The position numbers and the translations under genes were made by a program. Shown here one piece after another: positions 35,086-44,169 of a stretch of DNA of 64,000 nucleotides. The DNA comes from Shimazuella soli (lineage in GTDB: Bacteria > Bacillota > Bacilli > Thermoactinomycetales > Thermoactinomycetaceae), in the NCBI RefSeq assembly GCF_022511585.1, contig NZ_JAKWBN010000001.1, positions 234,269 through 298,268 on the forward strand. The letters run 5' to 3'. The notes below the pieces were generated by a model. The model worked only from the letters and a program-made list of their open reading frames with translations, had not been told where the DNA came from and did no database searches. Position 1 is the stretch's first letter, and every line of letters starts with the position of its first letter.

Positions 35086-35553
35086 GTGGAAGATTGGGAA
35101 CAGCGGGTAGATGGGATAAATTGGAAAACGATGTTAGCTGAGATCGACCAAGCATTGTTGGATAATTTAGCTGCCGAAATAGGCTTTCGCTCCTATGAAG
35201 GTTTAGAGAATGCTTCAGGTTTTGTAGCAGAGGATTACCATATTTGTCACTTATCTGATGATCGTTGGGCCTTCTGGAATCCACATACATATACCAGAGA
35301 AGACCCATTATTTTTTGATGATAAGGATACAGTTATCAATCATATAGCCGCTATGTTTAGTCTAGAAGGTGAAAAAGTAGAGCAGCTGAGAAAAGGGTTA
35401 GAACAAGTTCGCCAAGCGCATAACTGCCAATATTGTAATTACGAATTTTTGCCGGAAAGCGGCACGATGGAATGGGATACCAGTAAGTACTGCTCTGCTG
35501 AGTGTGCCATGGAATCTGTGTTACATGAAATGAAAGAAGACTTTGTAGAATGA
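35086..35553 (+). CDS. Hypothetical protein with C-terminal zinc knuckle
   Basis: A 155-residue acidic protein. Residues 1-100 are mixed alpha/beta without known motif (ICHLSDDRWAFWNPHTYTREDP). Residues 112-139 contain CQYC and, after about 20 residues, CSAEC, a likely zinc site. AAGGAGCTGGAGAAA precedes GTG 35086. Its stop overlaps the recD2 start by four bases (ATGA), so it is translated within the iscS-recD2 operon. It occupies the usual place of mnmA but shows none of the MnmA motifs. Function unknown. Confidence 0.7.
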   Translation: MEDWEQRVDGINWKTMLAEIDQALLDNLAAEIGFRSYEGLENASGFVAEDYHICHLSDDRWAFWNPHTYTREDPLFFDDKDTVINHIAAMFSLEGEKVEQLRKGLEQVRQAHNCQYCNYEFLPESGTMEWDTSKYCSAECAMESVLHEMKEDFVE

Positions 35554-37757
35554 GTGATAGTTTTGTCAAGGGAATGGTTCTCCAAGAAGTGTTTTTTAGT
35601 GAAGATACAGGATATGGTGTTTATAGACTAGAAGTGCAAGAGGCTTCGGACAAATCAGTATCGGATGAGATAACGATTGTCGGTCATTTTTTGCGTCCTG
35701 TTGCAGGAGAGACTTACTCATGTGAAGGAGAATGGAGAGAACATCCTCGTTTTGGAAAACAATATATGGTCTCCAAAATAAATAAGGAACTCCCCAAAAC
35801 AGAACAAGCTATCATCAAATATTTATCTAGCGGCTTGTTTCATGGAATTGGTAAAAAAACAGCCGAAAAAATTGTCGCTGGGCTAGGGGGAAACGCTTTA
35901 CAACTCATTGCGTCTAACCCCGCTGCCTTAGCAGAAATTCCTGGAGTATCGAGTACTCAAGCAAATACGATAGCAAACAGTCTAGGGGAGCATCAAGCTT
36001 TGGAAGAAGCGATGGTCCTCTTATATGAATACGGACTAGGTGCTGCTCTAGCACTTAAAGTAGTACAGCGTTTTAAGCAAGACACGGTTAAGGTGATCAA
36101 GGAGAATCCATATCAATTAATTGATGAAATCGAAGGGATCGGATTTTTTAAAGCAGACGAAATTGCAAAGGCACAAGGATTTTCACTGCATGCCCCCGAA
36201 AGATATGAAGCAGCTGTTTTATATTCTTTACAGGAAGCATCCAATGAAGGTCATGTATTTTTAACTCGCCAAGAGGTTGAATCTGCGTCCCAAAGTCTTT
36301 TGGGTGAATGGGAAGCTTCTATTTTTGAAGATGCTATTGGCAATTTACTGGAACAAAAGAAGGTCATGATGGAGGAAGATCGTGTTTATTTGGTGACCTT
36401 ATTTTATGCAGAAGTGAACATGGCCTTAAAATGCCGCCAAATGATAAGTCAAACCATTGAAAAAACCTTTCCCGCCACTGATTTATATGAAGCGATTGGT
36501 GAATTGGAAGAAGAGTTTGAAGTTCATTATGCGGAGAGTCAACGAGAAGCGATGATGATGGCTCTTTCTTCTCCATTAATGATTTTAACTGGAGGCCCGG
36601 GAACAGGGAAAACAACGGTCATCCGCGGTCTTTGTCATTTGTTTGCGAGACTGCATGAACTAAATTTGGATGCAGATATAAACAAAGGTGAAAATCTCCC
36701 TATTCGCCTTGTAGCACCAACTGGAAGAGCAGCTAAACGTATGACCGAGACAACCGGGATACCCGCAATGACCATCCATCGATTACTCGGATTTCGAGGC
36801 GGTTTTTTCGAACATGATGCGGATAATCCGATTAAGGGTTCTTTGTTAGTGGTCGATGAAACTTCCATGTTAGACATATGGCTGGCAAATCAACTTTTTC
36901 GAGCGATTCCGCCTACTATGCAAGTGGTATTGGTTGGGGATGCGGATCAACTTCCATCTGTGGGACCTGGGTTAGTGTTGGAGCATTTGCTGCAAGTTCC
37001 GGATATCCCCAGAGTCCAGCTGACCGATATTTTTCGCCAAGCGGAAGATTCATCCATCATTCAGCTTGCTCATTCGATTCGCAAAGGGGAGCTGCCTGAC
37101 AATTTGCTTACCCCATTATCAGATAGACGTTTTTTTCCTTGTCATGCAGAACAAGCTGTTTCGATTATTGAACAAACGTATGAAAATGCCATTCGAAAGG
37201 GTTATACCCTTTTTGATATACAAGTACTTGCCCCCATGTATAAAGGACAAGCGGGTGTAAATCGGATAAACGAAAAAATACAAGCAATCATCAATCCGAA
37301 GCGAGAAGGTATAAAGGAAATAACATGGGGAGATACGGTTTTTCGATTTGGAGATAAAGTATTACAATTGTCCAATCATCAAGACCATCCTGTATACAAT
37401 GGGGATATGGGACTTATTTCGGCAATCGATAATTCTTCTAAACCAGATGACCCTGTACTTTGGGTCCAGTTTGATCGCCAAGAGGTTCCCTATAAACGAA
37501 ATCAATTGGGGCAATTATCCCTAGGTTATGCTTGTTCTGTACATAAGGCCCAAGGCTCTGAATTTCCCATCGTCATTTTTCCATTTTTGCCTTCTTATCA
37601 TCGTATGTTGGCAAGAAACTTGATTTATACGGGTATAACCAGAAGTAAATCTTACCTTATCCTATGCGGGGAAGTGGAAGCGTTGCGCAGGGGAGTAGAA
37701 ACAACAGGGGAAGCTAGAAATACTGCCTTAAAAGATTTGATACTCGATGAATGGTAA
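35550..37757 (+). CDS. recD2: RecD2 DNA helicase
   Basis: A 735-residue superfamily 1B helicase. N-terminal OB-like and helix-hairpin-helix region (GIGKKTAEKIVAGLG, PGVSSTQANTIANSLG, EGIGFFKADEIA), Walker A LTGGPGTGKTT, motif II VVDETSMLD, QVVLVGDADQLPSVGPG, and C-terminal motif VI region GYACSVHKAQGSEF and LIYTGITRSKSYL. It unwinds DNA 5' to 3' and acts in replication restart. Same position as yrrC in Bacillus, upstream of yrrD. Confidence 0.95.
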   Translation: MSDSFVKGMVLQEVFFSEDTGYGVYRLEVQEASDKSVSDEITIVGHFLRPVAGETYSCEGEWREHPRFGKQYMVSKINKELPKTEQAIIKYLSSGLFHGIGKKTAEKIVAGLGGNALQLIASNPAALAEIPGVSSTQANTIANSLGEHQALEEAMVLLYEYGLGAALALKVVQRFKQDTVKVIKENPYQLIDEIEGIGFFKADEIAKAQGFSLHAPERYEAAVLYSLQEASNEGHVFLTRQEVESASQSLLGEWEASIFEDAIGNLLEQKKVMMEEDRVYLVTLFYAEVNMALKCRQMISQTIEKTFPATDLYEAIGELEEEFEVHYAESQREAMMMALSSPLMILTGGPGTGKTTVIRGLCHLFARLHELNLDADINKGENLPIRLVAPTGRAAKRMTETTGIPAMTIHRLLGFRGGFFEHDADNPIKGSLLVVDETSMLDIWLANQLFRAIPPTMQVVLVGDADQLPSVGPGLVLEHLLQVPDIPRVQLTDIFRQAEDSSIIQLAHSIRKGELPDNLLTPLSDRRFFPCHAEQAVSIIEQTYENAIRKGYTLFDIQVLAPMYKGQAGVNRINEKIQAIINPKREGIKEITWGDTVFRFGDKVLQLSNHQDHPVYNGDMGLISAIDNSSKPDDPVLWVQFDRQEVPYKRNQLGQLSLGYACSVHKAQGSEFPIVIFPFLPSYHRMLARNLIYTGITRSKSYLILCGEVEALRRGVETTGEARNTALKDLILDEW

Positions 37758-37828
37758 TGGAAAGACTTCCTTCGTATCAACAATGAGAATCGAGTTACAC
37801 TAAGGGATAGCGGGAGGAGGATGATACC

Positions 37829-38332
37829 TTGCGCAAATCCCAGGAAGTGATAGGACTTACTGTTACCGCTCAGGAGTCTGGAAAACAGTTGGGTGCAGTT
37901 GTCGATCTTTTATTTAACAACGAGCAATATTTAGTTGGTTGTATGTTAGAGCATTGCGGTTGGTGGCGGCATCGACGGTTTCTCCCCGTCAAAAATATTA
38001 TCCAAATGGGCAGAGATACAATAATGGTGGAAAGCGCAAAATCTCTTGTCCCATTCACCAAAAATGAGGAAGCGTTTACATGCCTCCTCAGTGGTGATAA
38101 GCGTTTAAAAGGACGTACTGTGATACTCACCACTGGAACATTTCTCGGGTTGGTAGAAAATGTCTATTTTTCTCTCGATATGGGAACATTGGTAGGGTAC
38201 GAATTGTCAAATGGTCTTCTCAATGATTTAAGAGATGGCCGCAAATTGTTTCAAGTTGAGGAACCAGTGGATTGGAACAAAGATATTTTGATTGCTCCAG
38301 AAACGGGTTATGTTATAAAAGAAACGCATTAA
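37829..38332 (+). CDS. yrrD: PRC-barrel domain protein (YrrD type)
   Basis: A 167-residue protein with two PRC-barrel-like domains: residues 1-75 (VIGLTVTAQESGKQLGAVVDLLF) and about 85-150 (LKGRTVILTTGTFLGLVENVYFSLDMGTLVGYELS). PRC barrels act as small RNA- or protein-binding modules; the role of YrrD is unknown. TTG 37829 follows GGGAGGAGGATG. Order recD2-yrrD is as in Bacillus. Confidence 0.85.
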   Translation: MRKSQEVIGLTVTAQESGKQLGAVVDLLFNNEQYLVGCMLEHCGWWRHRRFLPVKNIIQMGRDTIMVESAKSLVPFTKNEEAFTCLLSGDKRLKGRTVILTTGTFLGLVENVYFSLDMGTLVGYELSNGLLNDLRDGRKLFQVEEPVDWNKDILIAPETGYVIKETH

Positions 38333-38346
38333 AGAAGGGATTATCC

Positions 38347-38565
38347 ATGTTACTTCGCTGCCCCAATTGCCATTCTCACGACCTGGGAAAGGTAGGCACT
38401 AACCAACTATATTGCTGGCATTGTTATATAGAGATGACAACAGATGGTACAGATATGATTCAAAATATCTACCAAGTCGAAGAGGATGGAAGTTTAACCT
38501 CTCTCAATGATTTATTTCTGGAAGATCACGGCAGATCGTCTCCAGAATATACCGCTTCCTTATAA
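38347..38565 (+). CDS. Small zinc-ribbon protein
   Basis: A 72-residue protein with CPNC at residues 5-8 and CWHC at 23-26, a compact zinc ribbon followed by an acidic tail. GAAGGGA precedes ATG 38347. It lies 14 bases after yrrD and 13 before the next small gene, so all three are probably one unit. Family name not recognised. Confidence 0.75.
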   Translation: MLLRCPNCHSHDLGKVGTNQLYCWHCYIEMTTDGTDMIQNIYQVEEDGSLTSLNDLFLEDHGRSSPEYTASL

Positions 38566-38578
38566 GGGGGAAATAAGC

Positions 38579-38749
38579 ATGAGAAGCATTTATCTACTAA
38601 CATTTATCGGTGCGATCATTACAGGTATTGCGTATCTTCGCATGGATAACCAGAGCATGAGGAAATTAAGACGTAATCTATTTGTTGGTGGTACCTTTTC
38701 ACGCTTATTAGCAAGACAATTTCTACGGAAAATTGGTTTTGCAAGGTAA
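38579..38749 (+). CDS. Small membrane protein, 56 residues
   Basis: A short protein with one N-terminal membrane helix (IYLLTFIGAIITGIAYL) and a strongly basic tail (RKLRRNLFVGGTFSRLLARQFLRKIGFAR). AGGGGG precedes ATG 38579. It is the last gene before the terminator at 38767. Bacillus has comparable small proteins in this neighbourhood (YrzQ-like), but I cannot confirm homology. Confidence 0.65.
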   Translation: MRSIYLLTFIGAIITGIAYLRMDNQSMRKLRRNLFVGGTFSRLLARQFLRKIGFAR

Positions 38750-38766
38750 TATCTTTTTTTGAGCTA

Positions 38767-38808
38767 AAACACACCCTTACTTGTTAGTAAACAGTAAGGG
38801 TGTGTTTT
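38767..38808 (+). terminator. Terminator of the recD2-yrrD unit
   Basis: AAACACACCCTTAC pairs exactly with GTAAGGGTGTGTTT, followed by T residues. Confidence 0.9.
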
Positions 38809-39063
38809 ATTTATAAACAGAGGGTTCCATTTATTTATATTTCTAATAAAATCTCTGGAGAACATAATTTTGGACAAAATATGCATGGAACATGATGCTT
38901 TTCGATGATTCTGATGATAGAATTACGATAGGTTTCAGTATGTATCGGGAATTCGGAAAGCATCACATATTTACGAGGATGCTCTCAAGTGGGCTTTCAT
39001 GCCCATAACCTCGATCCAACTGAGCCATTCAATAAGTAGAGACTAGACAAGATAGGAATCATA

Positions 39064-39441
39064 GTGAAAACAGTTGATATCATCCGCAAGAAGCGCGACG
39101 GTCAAGACAACACGGCAGAAGAGATCAGGTATCTCGTCCGTGGATTTGCTGAGGGAAACATTCCCGATTACCAGATTTCCGCATGGGCAATGGCTGCCCA
39201 CTTCAAGGGGCTTTCTATCCTTGAAAAGGCTCGACTGCAATTGGTAACACTTGAGCATTTTTCCGTCAATCGAGTAGACCTGTCCAAGGTCGAAGGTATT
39301 AAGCGGGGTTACGGCAGGCCTCGGGATCTTCGTGTTTCTCGGATCATTCGCAGGAAGCGCAATGGACGAGAGCTCAGCACGCGGGAGATCCGTTATCTGA
39401 TCAGTGGTTACACCAATGGAAAGCCACCATCCCGAATCTGA
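39064..39441 (+). CDS. Stand-alone duplicated N-domain of pyrimidine nucleoside phosphorylase
   Basis: A 125-residue protein. Residues 3-62 (VDIIRKKRDGQDNTAEEIRYLVRG, then IPDYQISAWAMAAHFKGL) match the helical N-terminal domain of pyrimidine-nucleoside and thymidine phosphorylases. Residues 92-120 (SRIIRRKRNGRELSTREIRY, then LISGY) repeat its first half. The catalytic and phosphate-binding domains are absent, so it cannot be an enzyme by itself; a helical dimerisation or decoy module is possible. GTG 39064 follows AGGA. Codons are GC-rich compared with neighbours, and a hairpin without U-tract follows. The 314 bases before it hold no frame, only a GGGC/GCCC hairpin near 38994-39007. Confidence 0.7.
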   Translation: MKTVDIIRKKRDGQDNTAEEIRYLVRGFAEGNIPDYQISAWAMAAHFKGLSILEKARLQLVTLEHFSVNRVDLSKVEGIKRGYGRPRDLRVSRIIRRKRNGRELSTREIRYLISGYTNGKPPSRI

Positions 39442-39499
39442 TCAGGGATGTGGTGATCTAAACAAATAAATAGTGTTCTAGTCCAGAGTATTGGGCTTG

Positions 39500-39533
39500 G
39501 GACGGGTCATCCATGCAAATGGGTGACCCGTCC
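39500..39533 (+). terminator. GC-rich hairpin with GNRA loop
   Basis: GGACGGGTCA and its exact complement TGACCCGTCC, extended by a T-G wobble and CCAT/ATGG, closed by a GCAA tetraloop. No T-tract follows, so it is an atypical terminator for this genome. Confidence 0.6.
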
Positions 39534-39558
39534 GACGTTAACAAAGGAGTGGATACAT

Positions 39559-40284
39559 TTGATACATATACCAAAGTTTGCATTTGCTGGTTTCAGTGAT
39601 GCTAAAGAAAAAGATAATGATGTCAAATTCGGCGGATTGCCTGTTGGGTTGCCAATAGAAAAATGGCCAGTTTGCAAAGAGTGTGAGGGTCCTATGACGT
39701 TTTTATTTCAAATGAAACACCATCCAACCCGCCTTCCACTTGGAAAAGAAGGGCGTGTTTTGTATTTGTTCCAATGTGAAAGTGAAGAAGGATGCAGTAC
39801 ATGGGATGCAGAGGATGGTTGTAATAAAGTTCTCATTCTAGAACAGGAAGAATGGAACAATAATCCGATAACGGAGTTACCAGATGAAGACACGCTGATG
39901 CTTCCTGATCTGGCTGTAACGGCTTGGGAAACAAAGGAGGAGACAGGTCAGGAGAATTGGACGCATTTTGGAGGGACACCGATTTGGATACAATCGGATG
40001 AAGAGGTGGGGGAAAACTATCAGTTTGCTGTGCAATTAGACAACGGATTTCGTGTGAAAGCAACTGATCTATCAGAGCTGCCGATTGGAGAAACATCGGA
40101 ATACGAAGGAAAGAAATCGTATCAGTTACAAGTAGGAGAAGATGAGTTTGTTTGGATTTCCGAACTAGGTTCAAATGAATATTACTGTCCTTTTGCAAAC
40201 TTTGGAGACAGCGGATCAGGTTATGTCTTTATAAATGCCGATAGCAAAAGCCCATCCGGTAAATTCATTTGGCAATGCTACTAA
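39559..40284 (+). CDS. DUF1963 (YwqG-like) protein
   Basis: A 241-residue soluble protein. The pattern FGGLPVGLPIEKWPVCKECEGPMTFLFQ near the N-terminus (GG-P plus a CxxC pair at about 44-47) and repeated GGxPxW-type motifs (HFGGTPIWIQ) are typical of DUF1963. Cysteines C44, C47 and a later pair may bind zinc. TTG 39559 follows AAAGGAGTG. Function of the family unknown; in Bacillus ywqG neighbours the ywq toxin operon, but here it stands alone. Confidence 0.7.
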   Translation: MIHIPKFAFAGFSDAKEKDNDVKFGGLPVGLPIEKWPVCKECEGPMTFLFQMKHHPTRLPLGKEGRVLYLFQCESEEGCSTWDAEDGCNKVLILEQEEWNNNPITELPDEDTLMLPDLAVTAWETKEETGQENWTHFGGTPIWIQSDEEVGENYQFAVQLDNGFRVKATDLSELPIGETSEYEGKKSYQLQVGEDEFVWISELGSNEYYCPFANFGDSGSGYVFINADSKSPSGKFIWQCY

Positions 40285-40373
40285 TGAGAAAATAAGTGTT
40301 TCGAAGATAAACCGACTTTTGGACATAATCTAGGGAAAATTTTCGTATCCTAACAACAATGAGGTGAACGGAT

Positions 40374-41450
40374 ATGGAGAAACTTTTACAGTCCCGTTTT
40401 TTCCAACTGTCGGTATTTCTGTTTGTTCTATTAGGTAGCGTTTATTTACTCATCCAACTAGGTTCTTTGTTTCACCATATCGGATTTTTCCTAAAATCAG
40501 TCTGTGTGCCCTTTTTTTTAGCTGTCTTTATTGCCTACTTGCTGCATCCCATTGTCAATTTGTTAGCAAGACGAAAAGTGCCTCGTTTTATGGCAATTCT
40601 GCTTATTTATGCTGTTTTTCTGCTCTCGATAACAGTGTTGGTCATGAATTTATTTCCCATTTTAGAGAAGCAAGTTTATCAATTGGTTATGCATCTTCCC
40701 CAATGGAATGAACAATTTAATGCATTGTGGCATAAATATCATGACCATAGTGAAGATATATTGCCACACAACTTACATATCAAATTAGAACAGATGGTTT
40801 CTGGATTAGAACAAAAAGTGAGCAATTGGATGGCTGGATTGATGGGAAGCTTGGGGGATTTGTTAAATCAAATTTTCTTGTTGCTGATCATTCCATTTCT
40901 GTCCTTTTATATGTTAAAAGATATTGATCGGATTGAAAGTTTTTTTCTAACCATGCTGCCCAAACAGCGAAGAGGGGAAATAGCTCGGCTGTTTCGAAGT
41001 ATTGATTTAGTATTAGGAAATTATATACGAGGGCAATTTATCGTCTGTTTTATCATTGGTATTTTAGCTTTTATTGGCTACAAAATAATAGGGCTTCCCT
41101 ATGCTTTTTTGTTTGCCTTTTTTGTTGCTCTGTTTAATGTCATTCCTTATGTAGGTCCTTTCTTTGGTGTAATTCCAGCTATTTTATTAGCTTGTACCAT
41201 CTCATTTAAGATGGTGATCGGGACAGTCATTGTCAATTTGGTCATACAAATATTGGAAGGGAATATTATATCTCCGCAAATCGTGGGAAGGTCCCTTCGC
41301 CTTCACCCCTTAGCAATTATTTTCGCTTTGTTAGTGGGGGAGGAGATAGGAGGAGTATGGGGATTATTACTGGCTGTTCCAACCTTAGCGGTAGGGAAGG
41401 TTGTATTTGAATTTGTTGTTACCTCTTATCTTCATCATAAGACCGATTAA
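40374..41450 (+). CDS. yrrI: AI-2E family transporter (YrrI type)
   Basis: A 358-residue membrane protein with about eight helices. The AI-2E/PerM family pattern is clear in the C-half: LLIIPFLSFYMLKD, RGQFIVCFIIGILAFIGYKIIGLPYAF, FNVIPYVGPFFGVIPAIL and GNIISPQIVGRSLRLHPL. Members export small solutes or sodium/protons. It lies before the TetR/acyltransferase insert and alaS, corresponding to yrrI-alaS in Bacillus. ATG 40374 follows a GAGGTG site. Confidence 0.88.
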   Translation: MEKLLQSRFFQLSVFLFVLLGSVYLLIQLGSLFHHIGFFLKSVCVPFFLAVFIAYLLHPIVNLLARRKVPRFMAILLIYAVFLLSITVLVMNLFPILEKQVYQLVMHLPQWNEQFNALWHKYHDHSEDILPHNLHIKLEQMVSGLEQKVSNWMAGLMGSLGDLLNQIFLLLIIPFLSFYMLKDIDRIESFFLTMLPKQRRGEIARLFRSIDLVLGNYIRGQFIVCFIIGILAFIGYKIIGLPYAFLFAFFVALFNVIPYVGPFFGVIPAILLACTISFKMVIGTVIVNLVIQILEGNIISPQIVGRSLRLHPLAIIFALLVGEEIGGVWGLLLAVPTLAVGKVVFEFVVTSYLHHKTD

Positions 41451-41620
41451 AAGTATAGGCATTGATTTGGCGATATCTATTCTTTTTCTTTTCTGATTTG
41501 TAGAGCAAGGTTTAAAATGATTCTGGAAGTCCAGATATTTCAAATACATCATCTAAACAAAATGACAACTATCTTAGATATACTAAGCAAAAGATATTAA
41601 GTCAAATGGGGAGGATAGGT

Positions 41621-42127
41621 ATGTCGTTGTTTACCAAAAGAATAGCTACCAAAGGTGATCTGCCTAGAATCATAGAAATTTATAATAGTACCGTTTCAAG
41701 CAGAATGGTAACCGCTGATCTAACTCCTGTTACCGTAGAGGATAGAAAGGATTGGTTTGCGGGGCATAACCCATCTAATCGGCCATTATGGGTTTTTACT
41801 ACTGCTCAAAATGAGGTAGCGGCTTGGTTAAGCTTTGAAAATTTCAATCAACGAGCTGCGTATAAGAAAACTGCTGAACTCAGTATTTATTTAGATGAGA
41901 AATTTCGTGGGCAAGGTCTAGGTAGTATCCTCCTGAGAGAAGCTATTGAAGCGGCACCAAGCTTACACATAGAAACTTTAGTAGGTCGTATTTTTGGTCA
42001 TAACACACCCAGTTTAAAACTGTTTAAACGATTTGGTTTTGAAGAGTGGGGATACTTACCACTAGTGGCAGAACTCGATGGGGTAAAACGTGATCTTGTT
42101 ATTATGGGTAAACATATCCCAATGTGA
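41621..42127 (+). CDS. GNAT acetyltransferase (phosphinothricin acetyltransferase-like)
   Basis: A 168-residue GNAT protein. RIATKGDLPRIIEIYNSTVSSR opens it and the acetyl-CoA loop is in LDEKFRGQGLGSILLREAI (Q/RxxGxG/A pattern), followed by NTPSLKLFKRFGFEEWG. Order of motifs and the N-terminal IYN pattern resemble Pat/MnaT enzymes that acetylate amino acid analogues. GGGAGG precedes ATG 41621. Substrate unknown. Confidence 0.88.
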   Translation: MSLFTKRIATKGDLPRIIEIYNSTVSSRMVTADLTPVTVEDRKDWFAGHNPSNRPLWVFTTAQNEVAAWLSFENFNQRAAYKKTAELSIYLDEKFRGQGLGSILLREAIEAAPSLHIETLVGRIFGHNTPSLKLFKRFGFEEWGYLPLVAELDGVKRDLVIMGKHIPM

Positions 42128-42144
42128 GAAACCAAATTTGCCAA

Positions 42145-42184
42145 CAGAAACATCACCTAGTATATGAACTAGGTGATGTTTCTG
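42145..42184. terminator. Bidirectional terminator, 16-base stem
   Basis: CAGAAACATCACCTAG and its exact complement flank an eight-base loop between the convergent GNAT and acyltransferase genes. Confidence 0.8.
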
Positions 42185-43282
42185 CTAGATGACTTTATTG
42201 ACATAAGGAATTTTCACGATTATGGATGCGAGTAAAAAACAAGTGACTGTTCCTATGAAACCTACTGTAAAAAATTTGAACAGAGGTTGAAGCGATGTAC
42301 TCTTAAGTAATAATGCATATCCTACTAAGATAATTGGATGAATGATATATACAGTAAATGCTGTTCTTGATAGATTTGACCAAAGTGCCCCAGTTTCATT
42401 GGCATATTTTCGGAACAGGGCTAATAACCCTAAGCAAATCCCAAATGCAATCAAAGACTCCCACATTGCATAAGAAAATGCTTGGAGGTTGAAACCTCCA
42501 TTTGTATTTCCTTGGAAAAAGAGTAAACTAAGCGGGAATAACGGAGCAACAATAGCAAAACACCATATCCATTGCTTGGTTGTCTTTTTTGGAATTGTCT
42601 CTAGCCAGTTTTTTCTTCCAGCAATGATACCAATGTAAAACAGTAACAAGTAGGAAGGGAGATATGCGATTTGAATGCCCCAAACCCAGAAACCAATGGG
42701 ATATACCAGACGAATCGTAAAGGTGAAAATACCCAATAATATTGCCGTGAAAAGAAGCTTTTTTGAAGAAGGGAAGGCTTGCTCCTCATTAGAAGGATGT
42801 TTTATCCAGATGAATCGAAGGAATACATAGATTAGAGTAAAGATTAATAAAACTTCTACAAACCAGATAGGACCTGTTTCTATGCTCTGTAAGGATAAAA
42901 TTTTCGCCTTATAAAATGTCCAAAAATTAAGTTTTTCTGTGGAGGCCATAAACTGAACAATTGGGCTTAGGATAAACAGATACACTAAGATAGGGATACC
43001 CAACCGGATAAGTCTATCTTTTATAAATAGGCGGGGTTTCTTGCGATCAAGTGAAAAGGGAGTAAAATAACCAGCTAAAAAGAAAAAGAAACCCATGAAA
43101 AAAGCTTGGTTGATAGCAATAAAAAAGGTGAGGATATAAGAGGAGATTGCCTGTTCATGTCCCATATCTGATACATACCATACTCCTTCGAGAGGGGTAT
43201 AAGGTAGTGCTGCATGATGAAAGAGAACCAAAATCGTTAGAAATACTCGAATATGATCCAAATAATAAATACGATTTTTCAT
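42185..43282 (-). CDS. Acyltransferase family 3 membrane protein
   Basis: A 365-residue integral membrane protein with about ten helices. The opening YYLDHIRVFLTILVLFHHAALPY carries the conserved His of acyltransferase-3 proteins (OafA/YrhL group), and AYFLFFLAGYFTPFSLDRK-like RLIRLGIPILVYLF is also typical (here FFFFLAGYF then DRLIRLGIP). Such enzymes acylate sugars or glycopolymers at the membrane. AAGGATGTG precedes ATG 43282. It lies about 110 bases downstream of the TetR gene on the same strand and is a likely target of it. Confidence 0.85.
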   Translation of the reverse strand: MKNRIYYLDHIRVFLTILVLFHHAALPYTPLEGVWYVSDMGHEQAISSYILTFFIAINQAFFMGFFFFLAGYFTPFSLDRKKPRLFIKDRLIRLGIPILVYLFILSPIVQFMASTEKLNFWTFYKAKILSLQSIETGPIWFVEVLLIFTLIYVFLRFIWIKHPSNEEQAFPSSKKLLFTAILLGIFTFTIRLVYPIGFWVWGIQIAYLPSYLLLFYIGIIAGRKNWLETIPKKTTKQWIWCFAIVAPLFPLSLLFFQGNTNGGFNLQAFSYAMWESLIAFGICLGLLALFRKYANETGALWSNLSRTAFTVYIIHPIILVGYALLLKSTSLQPLFKFFTVGFIGTVTCFLLASIIVKIPYVNKVI

Positions 43283-43391
43283 GATTACACATCCTTGATG
43301 TCATACATCCGTTGATATTCTCTTTTTATCACAGGTGTGATAAAAAAACAAGTAAAATTACAAAACAGCAAAAAAAGTACGAACTCAATTC

Positions 43392-43988
43392 CTACTGTTT
43401 GCATATTGATTTTAAATGGGTTTGAAGCGTTTTTTTGATAATGTTTTTGGTTTTGGAAATTGGTTCCACGTTCCAATGAGTAGACAAACCATTTACTAGT
43501 GCATGTAATCTTTCTATTTCGATTTCTAAGTCTAGATTTTCAGCTAGAAAATTACCTTGTCTTAATAAGTCAATATAAGTTGCTTGCATATGGCGCATAA
43601 ATTGAAAGATACGTATAGAAATATCCTCTAAATCAGGATGTTTTTTGGTGTATGTGATAATCTCGTACCAAGTAGACATATTTCTGTGGTCTGTTTCATC
43701 CATTGGCATTATCTCGGCTACTAGTTGATCGATTACTTCATTACATGATAAAGACAAATCAATTTGCGATAAAATATGCTGATGTACTTTTTCTCCTGCT
43801 GAGCGGATACAAGTTCTCAGTAATTCGCGTTGCGTTGGGAAGTAATATCGAATAGAACCTGTGGATAGATGCATGACATCTGCAATTTTTCTAACAGAAA
43901 CTTCTTCGATTCCTTTGTTTTGAATGATCTCCCATGCAGCTTGGACAATTTCTTTTTTCCGGGTTTCATGATTTACCATTTTCGGCAT
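43392..43988 (-). CDS. TetR-family regulator
   Basis: A 198-residue repressor. The helix-turn-helix is in residues 8-52 (KKEIVQAAWEIIQNKGIEEVSVRKIADVMHLSTGSIRYYFP). The C-terminal domain has the TetR_C_6-like pattern (AEIMPMDETDHRNMSTWYEI). AGGTG lies nine bases before ATG 43988. It probably controls the acyltransferase gene downstream and its own expression; the inducer is unknown. Confidence 0.88.
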   Translation of the reverse strand: MPKMVNHETRKKEIVQAAWEIIQNKGIEEVSVRKIADVMHLSTGSIRYYFPTQRELLRTCIRSAGEKVHQHILSQIDLSLSCNEVIDQLVAEIMPMDETDHRNMSTWYEIITYTKKHPDLEDISIRIFQFMRHMQATYIDLLRQGNFLAENLDLEIEIERLHALVNGLSTHWNVEPISKTKNIIKKTLQTHLKSICKQ

Positions 43989-44169
43989 TAAAAGTCGCAC
44001 CTACTTCCTTGTCCAGTTCCATATCGTGCTATGTTAGATAATAATACAATACAAAAGATAACAGAGAGACTCAAATTCATACCAGCAAGTGAGAGAAAAG
44101 AACATTTTCATTAAGTGAAAAAACCTGACTAATAAATGATAGTATTTTTGTGCTTTTTGTGTATAATAG

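Noticed and set aside
39494-39558. Upstream extension of the DUF1963 gene to 39523
   Set aside because: The extension would run through the hairpin at 39500-39533; the TTG at 39559 has AAAGGAGTG in place.
43285-43410. Possible 39-residue membrane peptide (minus strand) between TetR and acyltransferase genes
   Set aside because: No ribosome-binding site and it overlaps the tetR 3' end; most likely non-coding shadow.
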